Below are positions 52,052-61,091 of a stretch of DNA of 64,000 bases, in pieces. Within the stretch, counting starts at the first letter, position 1, and each line of letters begins with the position of its first letter. The stretch covers positions 1 to 64,000 of the forward strand of contig DETS01000121.1 of assembly GCA_002361735.1 (NCBI GenBank), in the 5' to 3' direction. A program made the translations under genes and the position numbers. A model generated the notes under the pieces. That model saw only the letters and a list, made by a program, of their open reading frames with translations, did no database searches and was not told the DNA's origin. This stretch comes from Lachnospiraceae bacterium UBA3282 (GTDB taxonomy: Bacteria; Bacillota; Clostridia; Lachnospirales; Lachnospiraceae).

Positions 52052-54913
52052 ATGTCAGACACGATAAAAATGCGCCCGCGGGATTATATTAAGATCCGGG
52101 GTGCGAATGAACATAATTTGAAAGGAATTGATTTGGATATTCCCCGCAATGAATTTGTGGTGCTTACGGGGCTTTCGGGATCGGGGAAATCTTCGCTTGC
52201 CTTTGATACGATTTACGCCGAAGGACAGCGGCGTTACATGGAATCCCTCTCCTCCTACGCGAGACAATTTTTGGGGCAGATGGAAAAGCCCGATGTGGAG
52301 CGGATCGACGGGCTTTCTCCCGCCATTTCCATCGACCAGAAATCAACGAACAGAAACCCTCGTTCCACAGTGGGGACGGTGACGGAGATCTACGATTATT
52401 TTCGTCTCCTTTACGCCCGCATCGGCATTCCCCATTGCCCGAATTGTGGGAAAGAGATCAAGCGGCAGACGGTCGATCAGATCGTGGATCAGGTGATGGC
52501 ATTGCCTGAGGGCACCAAGATTCAGCTTCTGGCACCTGTGGTGCGGGGACGAAAGGGCGAGCACGCAAAAGTCTTTGAGCGGGCACGCCGCAGCGGCTAT
52601 GTGCGTGTGCGGATCGACGGTAATCTCTATGACCTGACGGAGGAAGCGGAAGACTTTAAGTTAGAGAAAAACTTTAAGCATAATATTGAGATCGTGGTGG
52701 ATCGCCTGGTGGTAAAGGAAGGAATCGAGCGTCGTCTGACGGACTCCGTGGAGAATGTGTTTGCGCTTGCCGAAGGGTTGATGATTCTGGATGTGATCGG
52801 CGGCGACCCCATTCAATTCAGCCAGAGCTTTGCCTGCCCGGACTGCGGCATCAGTATCAGCGAGATCGAGCCGAGAAGCTTTTCTTTCAACAATCCGTTC
52901 GGCGCGTGCCCGGTCTGTTTCGGTCTCGGTTACAAGATGGAGTTCGACGTGGATCTGATGATACCTGACAAGCGTGTCAGTTTGGAAGACGGGGCGATCG
53001 CTGTTTTGGGCTGGCAGTCCAGCGGCTCCGAAGGCAGTTTTACGAATGCAATCTTACAGGCGTTGGCAAAGGAATTTAAGTTCAGTCTGAAAACGCCTTT
53101 TGAAGATTTGCCGGAAGATGTGCAGGATATTATCATTAACGGCACGGATAGGAGCGTAAATGTGCGCTATGAAGGACAGCGCGGCAGCGGGGTCTATCCG
53201 GTGACTTTCGAGGGGCTTATTAAGAATGTTGAGCGGCGTTACCGTGAGACCGGTTCCGAATGGAGCAAGCAGGAATATGAAAGTTTTATGCGTATCACAC
53301 CCTGTAAAGAATGTAAGGGGATGCGCCTGAAAAAGGAGTCTCTTGCGGTCACGGTATGCGATAAAAATATTTATGAGATCACTTCTTTTTCGATTGCTAA
53401 ATTACATGAGTTCATTGGAGATATGAAGCTCACACCCCAGCAGGAGCTGATTGGGAAACGCGTCTTAAAGGAGATTCGGGCGCGGGTCGGCTTTCTGATG
53501 GAGGTGGGGCTGGAATACCTTTCCCTGTCGCGTGCCACGGGGTCGCTTTCGGGCGGCGAATCCCAGCGTATCCGCTTGGCGACGCAGATCGGGTCGGGGC
53601 TGGTTGGCGTCTGCTATATTCTGGACGAGCCGAGCATCGGACTGCACCAGCGTGATAATGACAAGCTGATCGCGGCGCTCAAAAATTTGAAAGACATGGG
53701 CAACACGCTGCTGGTGGTGGAGCATGACGAAGATACCATGCTGGCGGCGGATCATATCGTGGATATCGGACCGGGTGCGGGCAGCCGCGGCGGTGAGGTC
53801 GTTGCGCAGGGGACGGCGGAGGAGATCATGCAGGTGGAGGAATCCGTGACGGGACAGTACCTCTCGGGAAAGTTAAAGATTCCCGTGCCGAAGACGCGCA
53901 GGAAGCCTACGGGTTGGCTCACCGTAAAAGGCGCGCAGGAAAACAATCTCAAAAATATCGACGTGAAGTTCCCAACGGGTATTTTTACCTGCGTGACAGG
54001 CGTTTCGGGTTCGGGGAAAAGCTCGCTTGTCAATGAGATTTTATATAAGCATCTGGCAAGGGAATTAAACCGTGCGCGTACCATTCCCGGCAAGCATAAA
54101 AATATTTTAGGGGTCGAGCAGCTTGATAAGGTCATCAACATTGACCAGTCCCCCATCGGCAGGACGCCGCGTTCGAACCCGGCAACTTACACGGGTGTTT
54201 TCGACCAGATTCGAGACCTTTTTGCCTCCACCCAGGACGCGAAGGCGAGGGGCTATAAGAAGGGACGTTTCAGCTTCAATGTGAAGGGCGGACGCTGCGA
54301 AGCCTGCGGCGGCGACGGCATCCTTAAGATCGAGATGCACTTTCTTCCGGATGTTTACGTGCCCTGCGAAGTCTGCGGCGGCAAGCGCTATAACAGAGAA
54401 ACGCTGGAAGTAAAATATAAGGGAAAGAGTATTTTTGATGTGCTCGATATGACGGTGGAGGAGGCAGTGCCCTTTTTTGAAAACCTGCCTTCCATCCGCA
54501 GAAAGATAGAGACCTTAAATGATGTGGGACTCTCCTACGTGAAGTTGGGACAGCCTTCCACTACGCTTTCGGGCGGCGAGGCGCAGCGCATCAAGCTGGC
54601 GACGGAGCTTAGTAAGCGCAGCACGGGAAAGACCATTTATATTTTGGACGAGCCTACCACCGGGCTGCATTTTGCGGATGTGCATAAGCTGGTGGATATC
54701 CTGCATAAGCTTGCCGAGGGCGGTAATACCGTAGTCGTTATTGAGCATAATCTCGATGTGATCAAAACCGCGGATTACATTATCGACATGGGCCCCGAGG
54801 GCGGCGACGGCGGCGGCACCGTGATCGCGGAGGGAACGCCGGAGCAGGTGGCGAAAAATAAAAAGTCGTATACCGGCGTTTATGTGAAGAAGATGCTGGA
54901 GAGAAGTAAATGA
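52052..54913 (+). CDS. uvrA: Excinuclease ABC subunit A
   Basis: 953 residues; the damage-recognising ABC ATPase of nucleotide excision repair. Two ABC modules: Walker A GLSGSGKSSLAF (about 40-51) and GVSGSGKSSLVN (about 647-658), with LSGGESQRIRL and LSGGEAQRIKL signatures. Zinc modules include CPNC near 130 and the C-terminal CEACGGDGILK...CEVCGGKR. Normal length. Separated from uvrB by a hairpin element. Confidence 0.98.
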   Translation: MSDTIKMRPRDYIKIRGANEHNLKGIDLDIPRNEFVVLTGLSGSGKSSLAFDTIYAEGQRRYMESLSSYARQFLGQMEKPDVERIDGLSPAISIDQKSTNRNPRSTVGTVTEIYDYFRLLYARIGIPHCPNCGKEIKRQTVDQIVDQVMALPEGTKIQLLAPVVRGRKGEHAKVFERARRSGYVRVRIDGNLYDLTEEAEDFKLEKNFKHNIEIVVDRLVVKEGIERRLTDSVENVFALAEGLMILDVIGGDPIQFSQSFACPDCGISISEIEPRSFSFNNPFGACPVCFGLGYKMEFDVDLMIPDKRVSLEDGAIAVLGWQSSGSEGSFTNAILQALAKEFKFSLKTPFEDLPEDVQDIIINGTDRSVNVRYEGQRGSGVYPVTFEGLIKNVERRYRETGSEWSKQEYESFMRITPCKECKGMRLKKESLAVTVCDKNIYEITSFSIAKLHEFIGDMKLTPQQELIGKRVLKEIRARVGFLMEVGLEYLSLSRATGSLSGGESQRIRLATQIGSGLVGVCYILDEPSIGLHQRDNDKLIAALKNLKDMGNTLLVVEHDEDTMLAADHIVDIGPGAGSRGGEVVAQGTAEEIMQVEESVTGQYLSGKLKIPVPKTRRKPTGWLTVKGAQENNLKNIDVKFPTGIFTCVTGVSGSGKSSLVNEILYKHLARELNRARTIPGKHKNILGVEQLDKVINIDQSPIGRTPRSNPATYTGVFDQIRDLFASTQDAKARGYKKGRFSFNVKGGRCEACGGDGILKIEMHFLPDVYVPCEVCGGKRYNRETLEVKYKGKSIFDVLDMTVEEAVPFFENLPSIRRKIETLNDVGLSYVKLGQPSTTLSGGEAQRIKLATELSKRSTGKTIYILDEPTTGLHFADVHKLVDILHKLAEGGNTVVVIEHNLDVIKTADYIIDMGPEGGDGGGTVIAEGTPEQVAKNKKSYTGVYVKKMLERSK

Positions 54914-54919
54914 TGCAGT

Positions 54920-56212
54920 TTAAAGAAAATCCCGCGTCCTTCGTGCGAGATATAAAGGCAGATTGGTAACAGCGCCATCCTTTCGATAGCCGCGTTTTGA
55001 AAAACGGAGTGCGTATTCGGGCTGATGATTGGTGATATACCGTTTGAAAGACGGGGCGGACTTATCCTCCCCGCCTTTTACTTCAATGGGAATGATTTCG
55101 GTGCCGTATTGCAGCACAAAGTCAATCTCACTGTTTTTGTCAGAGAAATAGTGTGGAGCGATCTCAAACTGTCCCCGAAGCTGTTGTAGGCAGTAGTTTT
55201 CGGTCAGAGGCCCCTTGAACTGATAATCGGACTTCAAAAGGATCGCGCTGTTGTCAATGCCCGCCATGTGTTTCAGGAGCCCGGTATCAAACAGGAAAAG
55301 TTTGAACTGATCCAGTTTGTCAAAGGCTGAAAGAGGATGCTCTATTTTTGAGACATTGTATACGCGGTTCAGCATTCCTGCTGAGACAAGCCATTCGATT
55401 GCTTCTTCAAAATCGCGTGCCCTGCCGCCTTCCCGAACAGCGCCGTACATGAACTTTTCGTTGGGTTTGGCAAGTTGCGAGACGATACTGCGGAAGACCA
55501 TGAGGATGCGTCCACTATTTACTTTACCGTTGTGTTTGGAAAAGTCATTTTCGTAAACTTCTATTAGTTCATGCTGTATTTGAGATATTTTCGCGGGGTC
55601 TTTGTACTGCACCCACGAGGCGACACATTCCGGCATACCGCCGATAATCAGATAATAATGATAGACCTCAAGCAGACGATTGTGGAAAATATCCTCGATG
55701 GGTCGTCCTTTCTCAATACTGCAATAATAATCATAAAGAGACGGATCGACCGCACAGAGGAACTCATCAAAAGTAAGCGGATAAATGTCGAGCAGATTGA
55801 CCATGCCGACGGGATATGACTTAGGCTTTGCAAGGAGTGTTCCAAGCAGGCTGCCCGCAGCCATGACATGATAGTCATTGGCTTTTTCTTTGAAATATTT
55901 CAGCGTATTCAGAGCCTTAGGGCATTCCTGAATTTCGTCAAAAATAAGGAGTGTTTCTGCCGGAAGGATTTTTTCTCCGGCAATAACGGAAAGCAGCTCA
56001 ATGATGCGATGAGGATTTTTATTTGTTTCAAAAATGGATTTCAGTTCGTCTTCTTCGTCAAAATTAAAGTATACAAAGCTGTCATAATAATTTCGACCAA
56101 ATTCTTTCATGAGCCATGTTTTACCGACCTGACGCGCACCCTTTAGGACAAGCGGCTTCCGGTCTTCGGCTGTTTTCCAATTGAGTAAGTCCTGTATTGC
56201 GCTGCGTTTCAA
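54920..56212 (-). CDS. AAA-type ATPase with DUF4143 domain
   Basis: 430 residues. The N-terminal AAA domain has Walker A GARQVGKTWL (about 21-30), Walker B LLIFDEIQECP, and sensor-like MAAGSLLG. The C-terminal DUF4143 half has a PD-(D/E)XK-like end (NSEIDFVLQYGTEIIPIEVKGGE). This family is abundant and strain-variable in Clostridia and its role is unresolved; the D...ExK pattern suggests nuclease activity, by inference. It converges on uvrA (6 bp between stops). Its upstream region carries a 32-bp-period motif array that overlaps the likely promoter. Confidence 0.88.
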   Translation of the reverse strand: MKRSAIQDLLNWKTAEDRKPLVLKGARQVGKTWLMKEFGRNYYDSFVYFNFDEEDELKSIFETNKNPHRIIELLSVIAGEKILPAETLLIFDEIQECPKALNTLKYFKEKANDYHVMAAGSLLGTLLAKPKSYPVGMVNLLDIYPLTFDEFLCAVDPSLYDYYCSIEKGRPIEDIFHNRLLEVYHYYLIIGGMPECVASWVQYKDPAKISQIQHELIEVYENDFSKHNGKVNSGRILMVFRSIVSQLAKPNEKFMYGAVREGGRARDFEEAIEWLVSAGMLNRVYNVSKIEHPLSAFDKLDQFKLFLFDTGLLKHMAGIDNSAILLKSDYQFKGPLTENYCLQQLRGQFEIAPHYFSDKNSEIDFVLQYGTEIIPIEVKGGEDKSAPSFKRYITNHQPEYALRFSKRGYRKDGAVTNLPLYLARRTRDFL

Positions 56213-56253
56213 TCAAATACCCTGCCTTTCTCCCATGTTTACTATTAGTATTA

Positions 56254-56393
56254 CACATTTTTCTGAAATATACAATCGGATTTAACACATTTTTCTGAGA
56301 AAAACAGGGTGCAAAATCACATTTTTCTGGATTTCAACATTAGATTTTGCACATTTTTCTGGAAAATAGCAGGGTAAAAATCACATTTTTCTA
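56254..56393. repeat. Five 12-bp direct repeats at exact 32-bp period
   Basis: CACATTTTTCTG occurs at 56254, 56286, 56318 and 56350, and CACATTTTTCTA at 56382: constant 32-bp spacing with 20-bp spacers. Spacers 2 and 4 resemble each other (both contain CAGGGT and AAAAT), as do 1 and 3, giving a 64-bp super-period. Read toward the ATPase gene the motif is CAGAAAAATGTG; the copy nearest the gene lies within a possible TTGTAT-17-AATACT promoter. Confidence 0.9.
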
Positions 56394-56404
56394 AAAACAG
56401 CGAG

Positions 56405-58066
56405 TTACAAGTTCCGATACCTTGCCAGGCAGGCTAAAATCTCCTGCCTGCGCACATACGCCGCAGCTCCCGCGCCGTAATTGCGCGGCGTCATGGAGAG
56501 GATGCCTTCCTTTTCCAGTTGATCGGCGGCGGCATTTACCAGCGTGGGAAGCGTCTTTTTACCATCGGCAAGGCGCTCCAAAATGTACTGTGAAATATAT
56601 GCAAGAGCAGCGGTCTGGCTCTCTCCCACGATCTGTTCCAGATAGCGTAAGTCGATTTCGTTTTTGTCCAGACTGATGGTGTCCCAGCCGTGCACCCGCG
56701 CCTTTTCTATTTTTTGGGAGCGGACTTTCTTTTTCAGCCATTCGGTCTCTTTTACGGTTTCTTCCGTGAGGGGGACGGAAAGCTCTTTTGCCTGCGCGGT
56801 CACATCCTTGGTTTCGTAACAATCCATCTGTAATACCGTATCAGCTACAGAAAGATAGTCACCGGAACTCCCCGCCACCAGTACCGTGGAGATGCCGAGA
56901 TCCTGATAGAGGCTCCTGATTTTGCGGATAAAGGGCGTGATCGGCTCCTTTTCATCGGAGACAAGCTGCGCCATACGCCCATCGCGCACCATAAAATTCG
57001 TAGCGGAAGTGTCCTCGTCAATTAAAAGCACTGTGCTGCCGATTGCCAGCGCCTCTACGGTATTTGCCGCCTGAGAGGTGCTGCCGCTGGCGTTTTCCGT
57101 TTGGAAATGCGTGGTGTCGCGCTTCTGTGGCAGATTATTGATAAAAAGGGAAATATCCGTCTCGTGGATGCAGCGGTGCTCCTCCGCCCGCAGTTTAAAG
57201 GCAGTTTCGTCGGTGATGACAAGCTCCCTGCCGTCCCCGGCGATGTGATTGTAAACGCCGCGCTCGAGCGCTTTTAGGAGGGTGGATTTACCGTGAAAAC
57301 CGCCGCCCGCAATGACCGTGATGCCGCGCCTTATGCCCATGCCGCGCACCGCTCCCCGATGAGGCAGCGTCAGGGTGACGGCAAGAGAGTCCGGGCTCTT
57401 AAATACCACTGCATCCTTCATGGGGCGCTGGGAAACGCCGCTTTCTCGGGGCAGGATCGAACCGTCCGCAACAAAGGCGACAAGCCCCTGCTCCACAAGG
57501 CTTTCTCGGACAAATTGCTGGTCATCCGCCAGAGAAATGACTTTATCCAAAGTCTGTTTCATGGAAGGATTGAGATGAAAGGTCTTTTCGCAAAGCTCCG
57601 GCAGGACTTGAAAAAGGATCTGTGAAAGCTCCCCTGCCGCGATCGTTCTGCCGAAGGCGGGAAAACCGACCTCAATGCGGGCGGTTATCGCGTCTTTTTC
57701 GATGTGCATGGCGGTGGTCTCCAAGATCTCCTGGCTCGTCCTGCAGGCAGTCACCAGACCGCTCTTGCCCGAGCCCCGGGCTGCTCTGCCGTCTCCTGCC
57801 CGCAGGTTTCGATGGAGGCTGCGCAGAAGATGATCCTCCACGGCGATCCGCCTGTGCCTGTTTTCAAAATATGAGGCGGGAATGTTGCCTTGATTTCTGT
57901 ATACAATGCGCACCCGGGAAGGGGTGGCAAAGGGATCGCCCTGCACGTGGTCGATGCAGAGGCGGTATGCGCCGAAGTCGTATTCTCCTTCTAAAACCTT
58001 GTAGGCTTTATAGCCTTTGTGGTCGATATCGCGGAGGAGTTTCTGCAGTTCTGCCTGTGTTTTCAT
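56405..58066 (-). CDS. Predicted ABC-class ATPase (PF09818 type)
   Basis: 553 residues. Walker A GGGFHGKSTLLKAL near 257-270; VLLIDEDTSATNFMVRD gives Walker B and the following motif. The N-terminal part (RLCIDHVQGDPFATPSRVRI) and C-terminal helical part fit the 'predicted ATPase of the ABC class' family, which is common in Clostridia and Bacteroidota and uncharacterised. It is soluble with no permease partner. Single gene; the 32-bp array lies beyond its 3' end. Confidence 0.9.
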   Translation of the reverse strand: MKTQAELQKLLRDIDHKGYKAYKVLEGEYDFGAYRLCIDHVQGDPFATPSRVRIVYRNQGNIPASYFENRHRRIAVEDHLLRSLHRNLRAGDGRAARGSGKSGLVTACRTSQEILETTAMHIEKDAITARIEVGFPAFGRTIAAGELSQILFQVLPELCEKTFHLNPSMKQTLDKVISLADDQQFVRESLVEQGLVAFVADGSILPRESGVSQRPMKDAVVFKSPDSLAVTLTLPHRGAVRGMGIRRGITVIAGGGFHGKSTLLKALERGVYNHIAGDGRELVITDETAFKLRAEEHRCIHETDISLFINNLPQKRDTTHFQTENASGSTSQAANTVEALAIGSTVLLIDEDTSATNFMVRDGRMAQLVSDEKEPITPFIRKIRSLYQDLGISTVLVAGSSGDYLSVADTVLQMDCYETKDVTAQAKELSVPLTEETVKETEWLKKKVRSQKIEKARVHGWDTISLDKNEIDLRYLEQIVGESQTAALAYISQYILERLADGKKTLPTLVNAAADQLEKEGILSMTPRNYGAGAAAYVRRQEILACLARYRNL

Positions 58067-58120
58067 GGAGTGGAGTCCTTTCTGTAAAGCAAATTTAAGA
58101 TAGTATCTGATCTATTTATG

Positions 58121-58528
58121 CTAATGACTTTGAATTTTTAACTCGTTTTTAAGGGCGGCCGTCAATATCGCCGAAAAATTGACGCCCATCTTTTCGGCCT
58201 CAAAATTCAGCCATGACGGTATAGTACAGTTCTTTTTTACTGCTCTTAGATCGTTTTTTCTGCGATATTCCCCAAAATCTACATCAACCAGCGTCACGAT
58301 ATCATCTGCGGAATCTGTTTTTACTGCTGAAACAGATGAGGGTTCCGGCAGAATTTCGCCATTGTCTTCCATATCAATTCCAACAACTCCAATGGCATCC
58401 CTTGCCATCTCGATAGCTTCTGTCAGCGTATCTCCCTCTGTATTTATATTAAAGTCGGGAACATATACCACATAGCCAACTTTATCAGGCATTAAAATAA
58501 TTGGATAAGAATTTTTCATAGAAAACAC
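58121..58528 (-). CDS. hicB: HicB-family antitoxin
   Basis: 135 residues. An N-terminal HicB fold (YPIILMPDKVGYVVYVPDFN, EGDTLTEAIEMARDAIGV) binds and blocks HicA. A C-terminal region (TIPSWLNFEAEKMGVNFSAILTAAL) looks like a ribbon-helix-helix DNA-binding domain for autoregulation. It lies 20 bp after hicA with its own AGGAGGTG site. Together they form a type II toxin-antitoxin pair. Confidence 0.92.
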   Translation of the reverse strand: MFSMKNSYPIILMPDKVGYVVYVPDFNINTEGDTLTEAIEMARDAIGVVGIDMEDNGEILPEPSSVSAVKTDSADDIVTLVDVDFGEYRRKNDLRAVKKNCTIPSWLNFEAEKMGVNFSAILTAALKNELKIQSH

Positions 58529-58548
58529 CTCCTATAATTTCGGCGTGT

Positions 58549-58722
58549 TTATTTTAGCCCACGCCTTTTGATAATGGAATTTGCCAAATTTTCTTTTATC
58601 TCTTTATGTCTTGGAATGCTCTCGCGTTCCGATCCTTTTGTATAGACATCGTGGTCTGAACCGTGCCGCTTAAATTTCCAACCGTTATTTTCTAATAGTT
58701 TAATAAGATCTTTTGTTTTCAT
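58549..58722 (-). CDS. hicA: HicA-family mRNA interferase toxin
   Basis: 57 residues from ATG 58722. Reads MKTKDLIKLLENNGWKFKR, then GSDHDVYTKG with the catalytic His at 24, then IPRHKEIKENLANSIIKR. This double-stranded RNA-binding-like fold cleaves mRNA when free of HicB. Full length and apparently active. First gene of hicAB. Confidence 0.93.
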   Translation of the reverse strand: MKTKDLIKLLENNGWKFKRHGSDHDVYTKGSERESIPRHKEIKENLANSIIKRRGLK

Positions 58723-58745
58723 CCCCTTTTCTCCTTATCGCCACT

Positions 58746-58774
58746 ATTATACGCCTATTATACGTATGCGTCAA
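58746..58774 (-). promoter_or_regulatory. Promoter of hicAB
   Basis: TTGACG (58769-58774), 17 bp, TATAAT (58746-58751) on the minus strand. The spacer contains a second CGTATAAT, so CGTATAAT-AGG-CGTATAAT forms a direct repeat across the -10, a likely HicB operator. Confidence 0.75.
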
Positions 58775-58841
58775 ATTCTTTTTGGCTCTAAAGTAAAATT
58801 GCTTTCCGTCCGATATACATATCAGCATGGAAGCTGAAAAC

Positions 58842-58866
58842 AGAGTGGAAGGATCCACTCTGCTTT
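58842..58866 (+). terminator. Terminator-like hairpin between hicAB and mbl
   Basis: AGAGTGGA-AGGA-TCCACTCT followed by GCTTTT. No plus-strand gene lies upstream (hicA is divergent), so it may be a leftover, stop an antisense RNA, or end a small transcript from the 58775-58840 stretch. Confidence 0.5.
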
Positions 58867-58917
58867 TGGCGTTTTTCTTTATTTTTGATTAAAAATTTGA
58901 AAAAAATCAAAAAACCT

Positions 58918-58946
58918 TTGAAAAACCTCCGGGATGAGGGTATAAT
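58918..58946 (+). promoter_or_regulatory. Promoter of mbl and the flagellar rod genes
   Basis: TTGAAA (58918-58923), 17 bp, TATAAT (58941-58946), 34 bp before ATG 58980. Confidence 0.75.
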
Positions 58947-58979
58947 GATAATGCTATACTCTCAGGAAGGGGAAAGGTC

Positions 58980-59972
58980 ATGCAGTTTACAGACATTGGA
59001 ATAGATCTTGGCACAGCCAGTATTTTGGTATATATCCGCGGTAAAGGCGTAGTACTCAAGGAACCTTCCGTGGTCGCTTTTGACAGGGACACGAATAAAA
59101 TCAAGGCGATCGGCGAGGACGCGCGCCTGATGCTTGGCAGAACGCCGGGTAATATCGTGGCGGTGAGACCCTTGCGGCAGGGCGTTATCTCCGACTATCA
59201 GGTGACGGAGAAGATGATGAAGTATTTCATCCAGAAAGCTCTGGGAAAGAAAAGCTTTCGCAAACCCCGCATTGCTGTGTGTGTGCCCAGCGGCGTCACC
59301 GAGGTTGAGAAAAAGGCGGTAGAAGACGCAACGTATCAGGCGGGCGCGAGGGAGGTTTCCATTATCGAGGAGCCCATCGCGGCGGCAATCGGCGCGGGTA
59401 TCGACATTTCCAAGCCCTGCGGCAATATGATCGTGGATATCGGCGGCGGTACTTCCGATATCGCCGTGATTTCCTTAGGCGGCACGGTGGTCAGCGCTTC
59501 CATTAAGATTGCGGGCGATGACTTTGACGAAGCCATCGTGCGTTACATGCGTAAGAAACATAATCTGCTGATCGGTGAACGGACAGCGGAGGATTTGAAG
59601 ATAAAGATCGGTTCTGCATTCAGACGGCCCGAGGTGGACTATATGGACGTTCGCGGACGTAATCTGGTGACGGGACTTCCCAGAACCGTAAAGGTCTCCT
59701 CTGAGGAGACGGAGGAAGCGCTGCACGAGACCACGGTACAGATCGTGGAGACGATACACAGCGTACTGGAAAAGACGCCCCCTGAGCTGGCGGCGGATAT
59801 TGCGGACAGAGGCATTGTCCTTACGGGCGGCGGCAGCCTGCTGCGCGGGCTGGAGGATCTGATCGCGGCAAAGACAGGCATCAACACCATGACGGCGGAA
59901 GACCCCATGACGGCGGTTGCCATCGGAACGGGGAAATATGTGGAGTTTCTTGCGGGATACCGCGAAGATTAA
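58980..59972 (+). CDS. mbl: Rod shape-determining protein, MreB/Mbl family
   Basis: 330-residue bacterial actin. Phosphate-1 GIDLGTASILVYIRG (about 7-21), a central DIGGGTSDIAVISLGG motif (about 148-163) and an adenosine-binding VLTGGGSLLRGL near 278. It polymerises under the membrane and guides lateral wall synthesis. Position directly before flgF-flgG is typical of Mbl-type paralogues in Firmicutes, hence the symbol; mreB is the alternative. AGGAAGGGGAAAGG site. Confidence 0.92.
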   Translation: MQFTDIGIDLGTASILVYIRGKGVVLKEPSVVAFDRDTNKIKAIGEDARLMLGRTPGNIVAVRPLRQGVISDYQVTEKMMKYFIQKALGKKSFRKPRIAVCVPSGVTEVEKKAVEDATYQAGAREVSIIEEPIAAAIGAGIDISKPCGNMIVDIGGGTSDIAVISLGGTVVSASIKIAGDDFDEAIVRYMRKKHNLLIGERTAEDLKIKIGSAFRRPEVDYMDVRGRNLVTGLPRTVKVSSEETEEALHETTVQIVETIHSVLEKTPPELAADIADRGIVLTGGGSLLRGLEDLIAAKTGINTMTAEDPMTAVAIGTGKYVEFLAGYRED

Positions 59973-59975
59973 GCC

Positions 59976-60112
59976 GAATGCGAATTAACATTTCCATCGC
60001 AGGCACGCTTGCGCTACCTTCCGCTCGCAGCGGCACATAATATGGCACAATACGGCATATAAGTGCCGGCGGCTTCAGAGTACCTGCTTATGGAAGATTT
60101 TAATCCGCATTC
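59976..60112. repeat. Hairpin repeat element, family A, copy 2
   Basis: 137 bp beginning 4 bp after the mbl stop. It has the same plan as 15041-15173: end arms GAATGCGAATTAA.. with ..TTAATCCGCATTC, then GCAGG/CCTGC and GGCAC/GTGCC. Where copy 1 has GGTAC/GTACC, this copy has GGCAC/GTGCC: both partners changed. Confidence 0.8.
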
Positions 60113-60180
60113 CTGACATATGCAAAAGTCATGCAATATAAATCAAACAAAATAGGCACATATTTGAGAAAGGGCTAAAA

Positions 60181-61053
60181 ATGTTAAAGGGACTTTACAC
60201 CGCATACACAGGTATGTTGAATGAGCAGCACAGGATGGATGTGCTGACGAACAATCTGGCGAATGCGACGACCAACGGTTTAAAAAAAGAAGGCACCACG
60301 AGCGAGGCGTTTGATACGGTGCTCGCCTATAAGATCAAGGATCTGTCTGAGCCTGGTAATCTTCCCAGGCCGCTGGCGACCAACAGAGCGATCGATCAAA
60401 ACGAAGTGAACAATCCGTTCAACGAGGATTATCTGGAAAAGCGGGTACGGAAGACGGGTCTTAATCTGGGAGTAAAGATCGGAGAGAACTATGTGGATTA
60501 CTCCGAGGGTCCCATCAAGGAGACGGGAAACGATTTGGATTTGGCGCTTTCCGACAAAGGCTTTTTCGCGATAGAGTATACGAACAAGCGGGATGAGAGA
60601 ACCACCATGTACACTAGGGACGGTAATTTCACCATGGACAGCCAGGGCTTCTTGAAGACACAGGATGGCGATTACGTGCTGGATGATTCCAATCGCAGGA
60701 TTCGTCTTGACCCCGCGCTCCCTGCGGGCATCAACCGCAACGGTGATATTATTCAGGACGGTGAAACGGTTGCCACCATCAATGTTGTGGACTTTGAAGA
60801 CTATAATTACCTTGAGCGCTTCGGTGAAAACTTATTCAGGACGGTCGATGGCGCGACGCGCATCGAAAAAGACGATATGGAGACCGATACGCAGGTCCTT
60901 GCAGGCTACCTCGAAATGGCAAACATTTCCGTGGTGAGTGAAATGGTCAACATGATCACCCTGCAAAGACAGTATGAGGCGAATCAGAAAGTAATTACTA
61001 CCTACGACGATACGTTGGAGCAGGCAGTAAATCAGAACGGTAAGTTGGCTTGA
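60181..61053 (+). CDS. flgF: Flagellar basal-body rod protein FlgF
   Basis: 290 residues. Rod/hook N-terminal motif (LYTAYTGMLNEQHRMDVLTNNLANATTNGLKKE, of which TNNLANATTNGLK is the signature) and C-terminal motif (EMVNMITLQRQYEANQKVI) that form the D0 coiled coil. Part of the proximal/distal rod of the flagellar basal body, exported by the type III apparatus. First of three clustered rod genes and 38 bp before flgG. FlgF rather than FlgG by order and weaker match to FlgG. Confidence 0.9.
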   Translation: MLKGLYTAYTGMLNEQHRMDVLTNNLANATTNGLKKEGTTSEAFDTVLAYKIKDLSEPGNLPRPLATNRAIDQNEVNNPFNEDYLEKRVRKTGLNLGVKIGENYVDYSEGPIKETGNDLDLALSDKGFFAIEYTNKRDERTTMYTRDGNFTMDSQGFLKTQDGDYVLDDSNRRIRLDPALPAGINRNGDIIQDGETVATINVVDFEDYNYLERFGENLFRTVDGATRIEKDDMETDTQVLAGYLEMANISVVSEMVNMITLQRQYEANQKVITTYDDTLEQAVNQNGKLA

Positions 61054-61091
61054 TAAAGAATTAGGAAAACAGTAGAGAGGATGGATTAAAA

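Noticed and set aside
56254..56393. CRISPR-like array
   Set aside because: The 12-bp repeat and 20-bp spacers are both too short, the spacers resemble each other, and no cas genes are present. Kept as a regulatory or iteron-like array instead.
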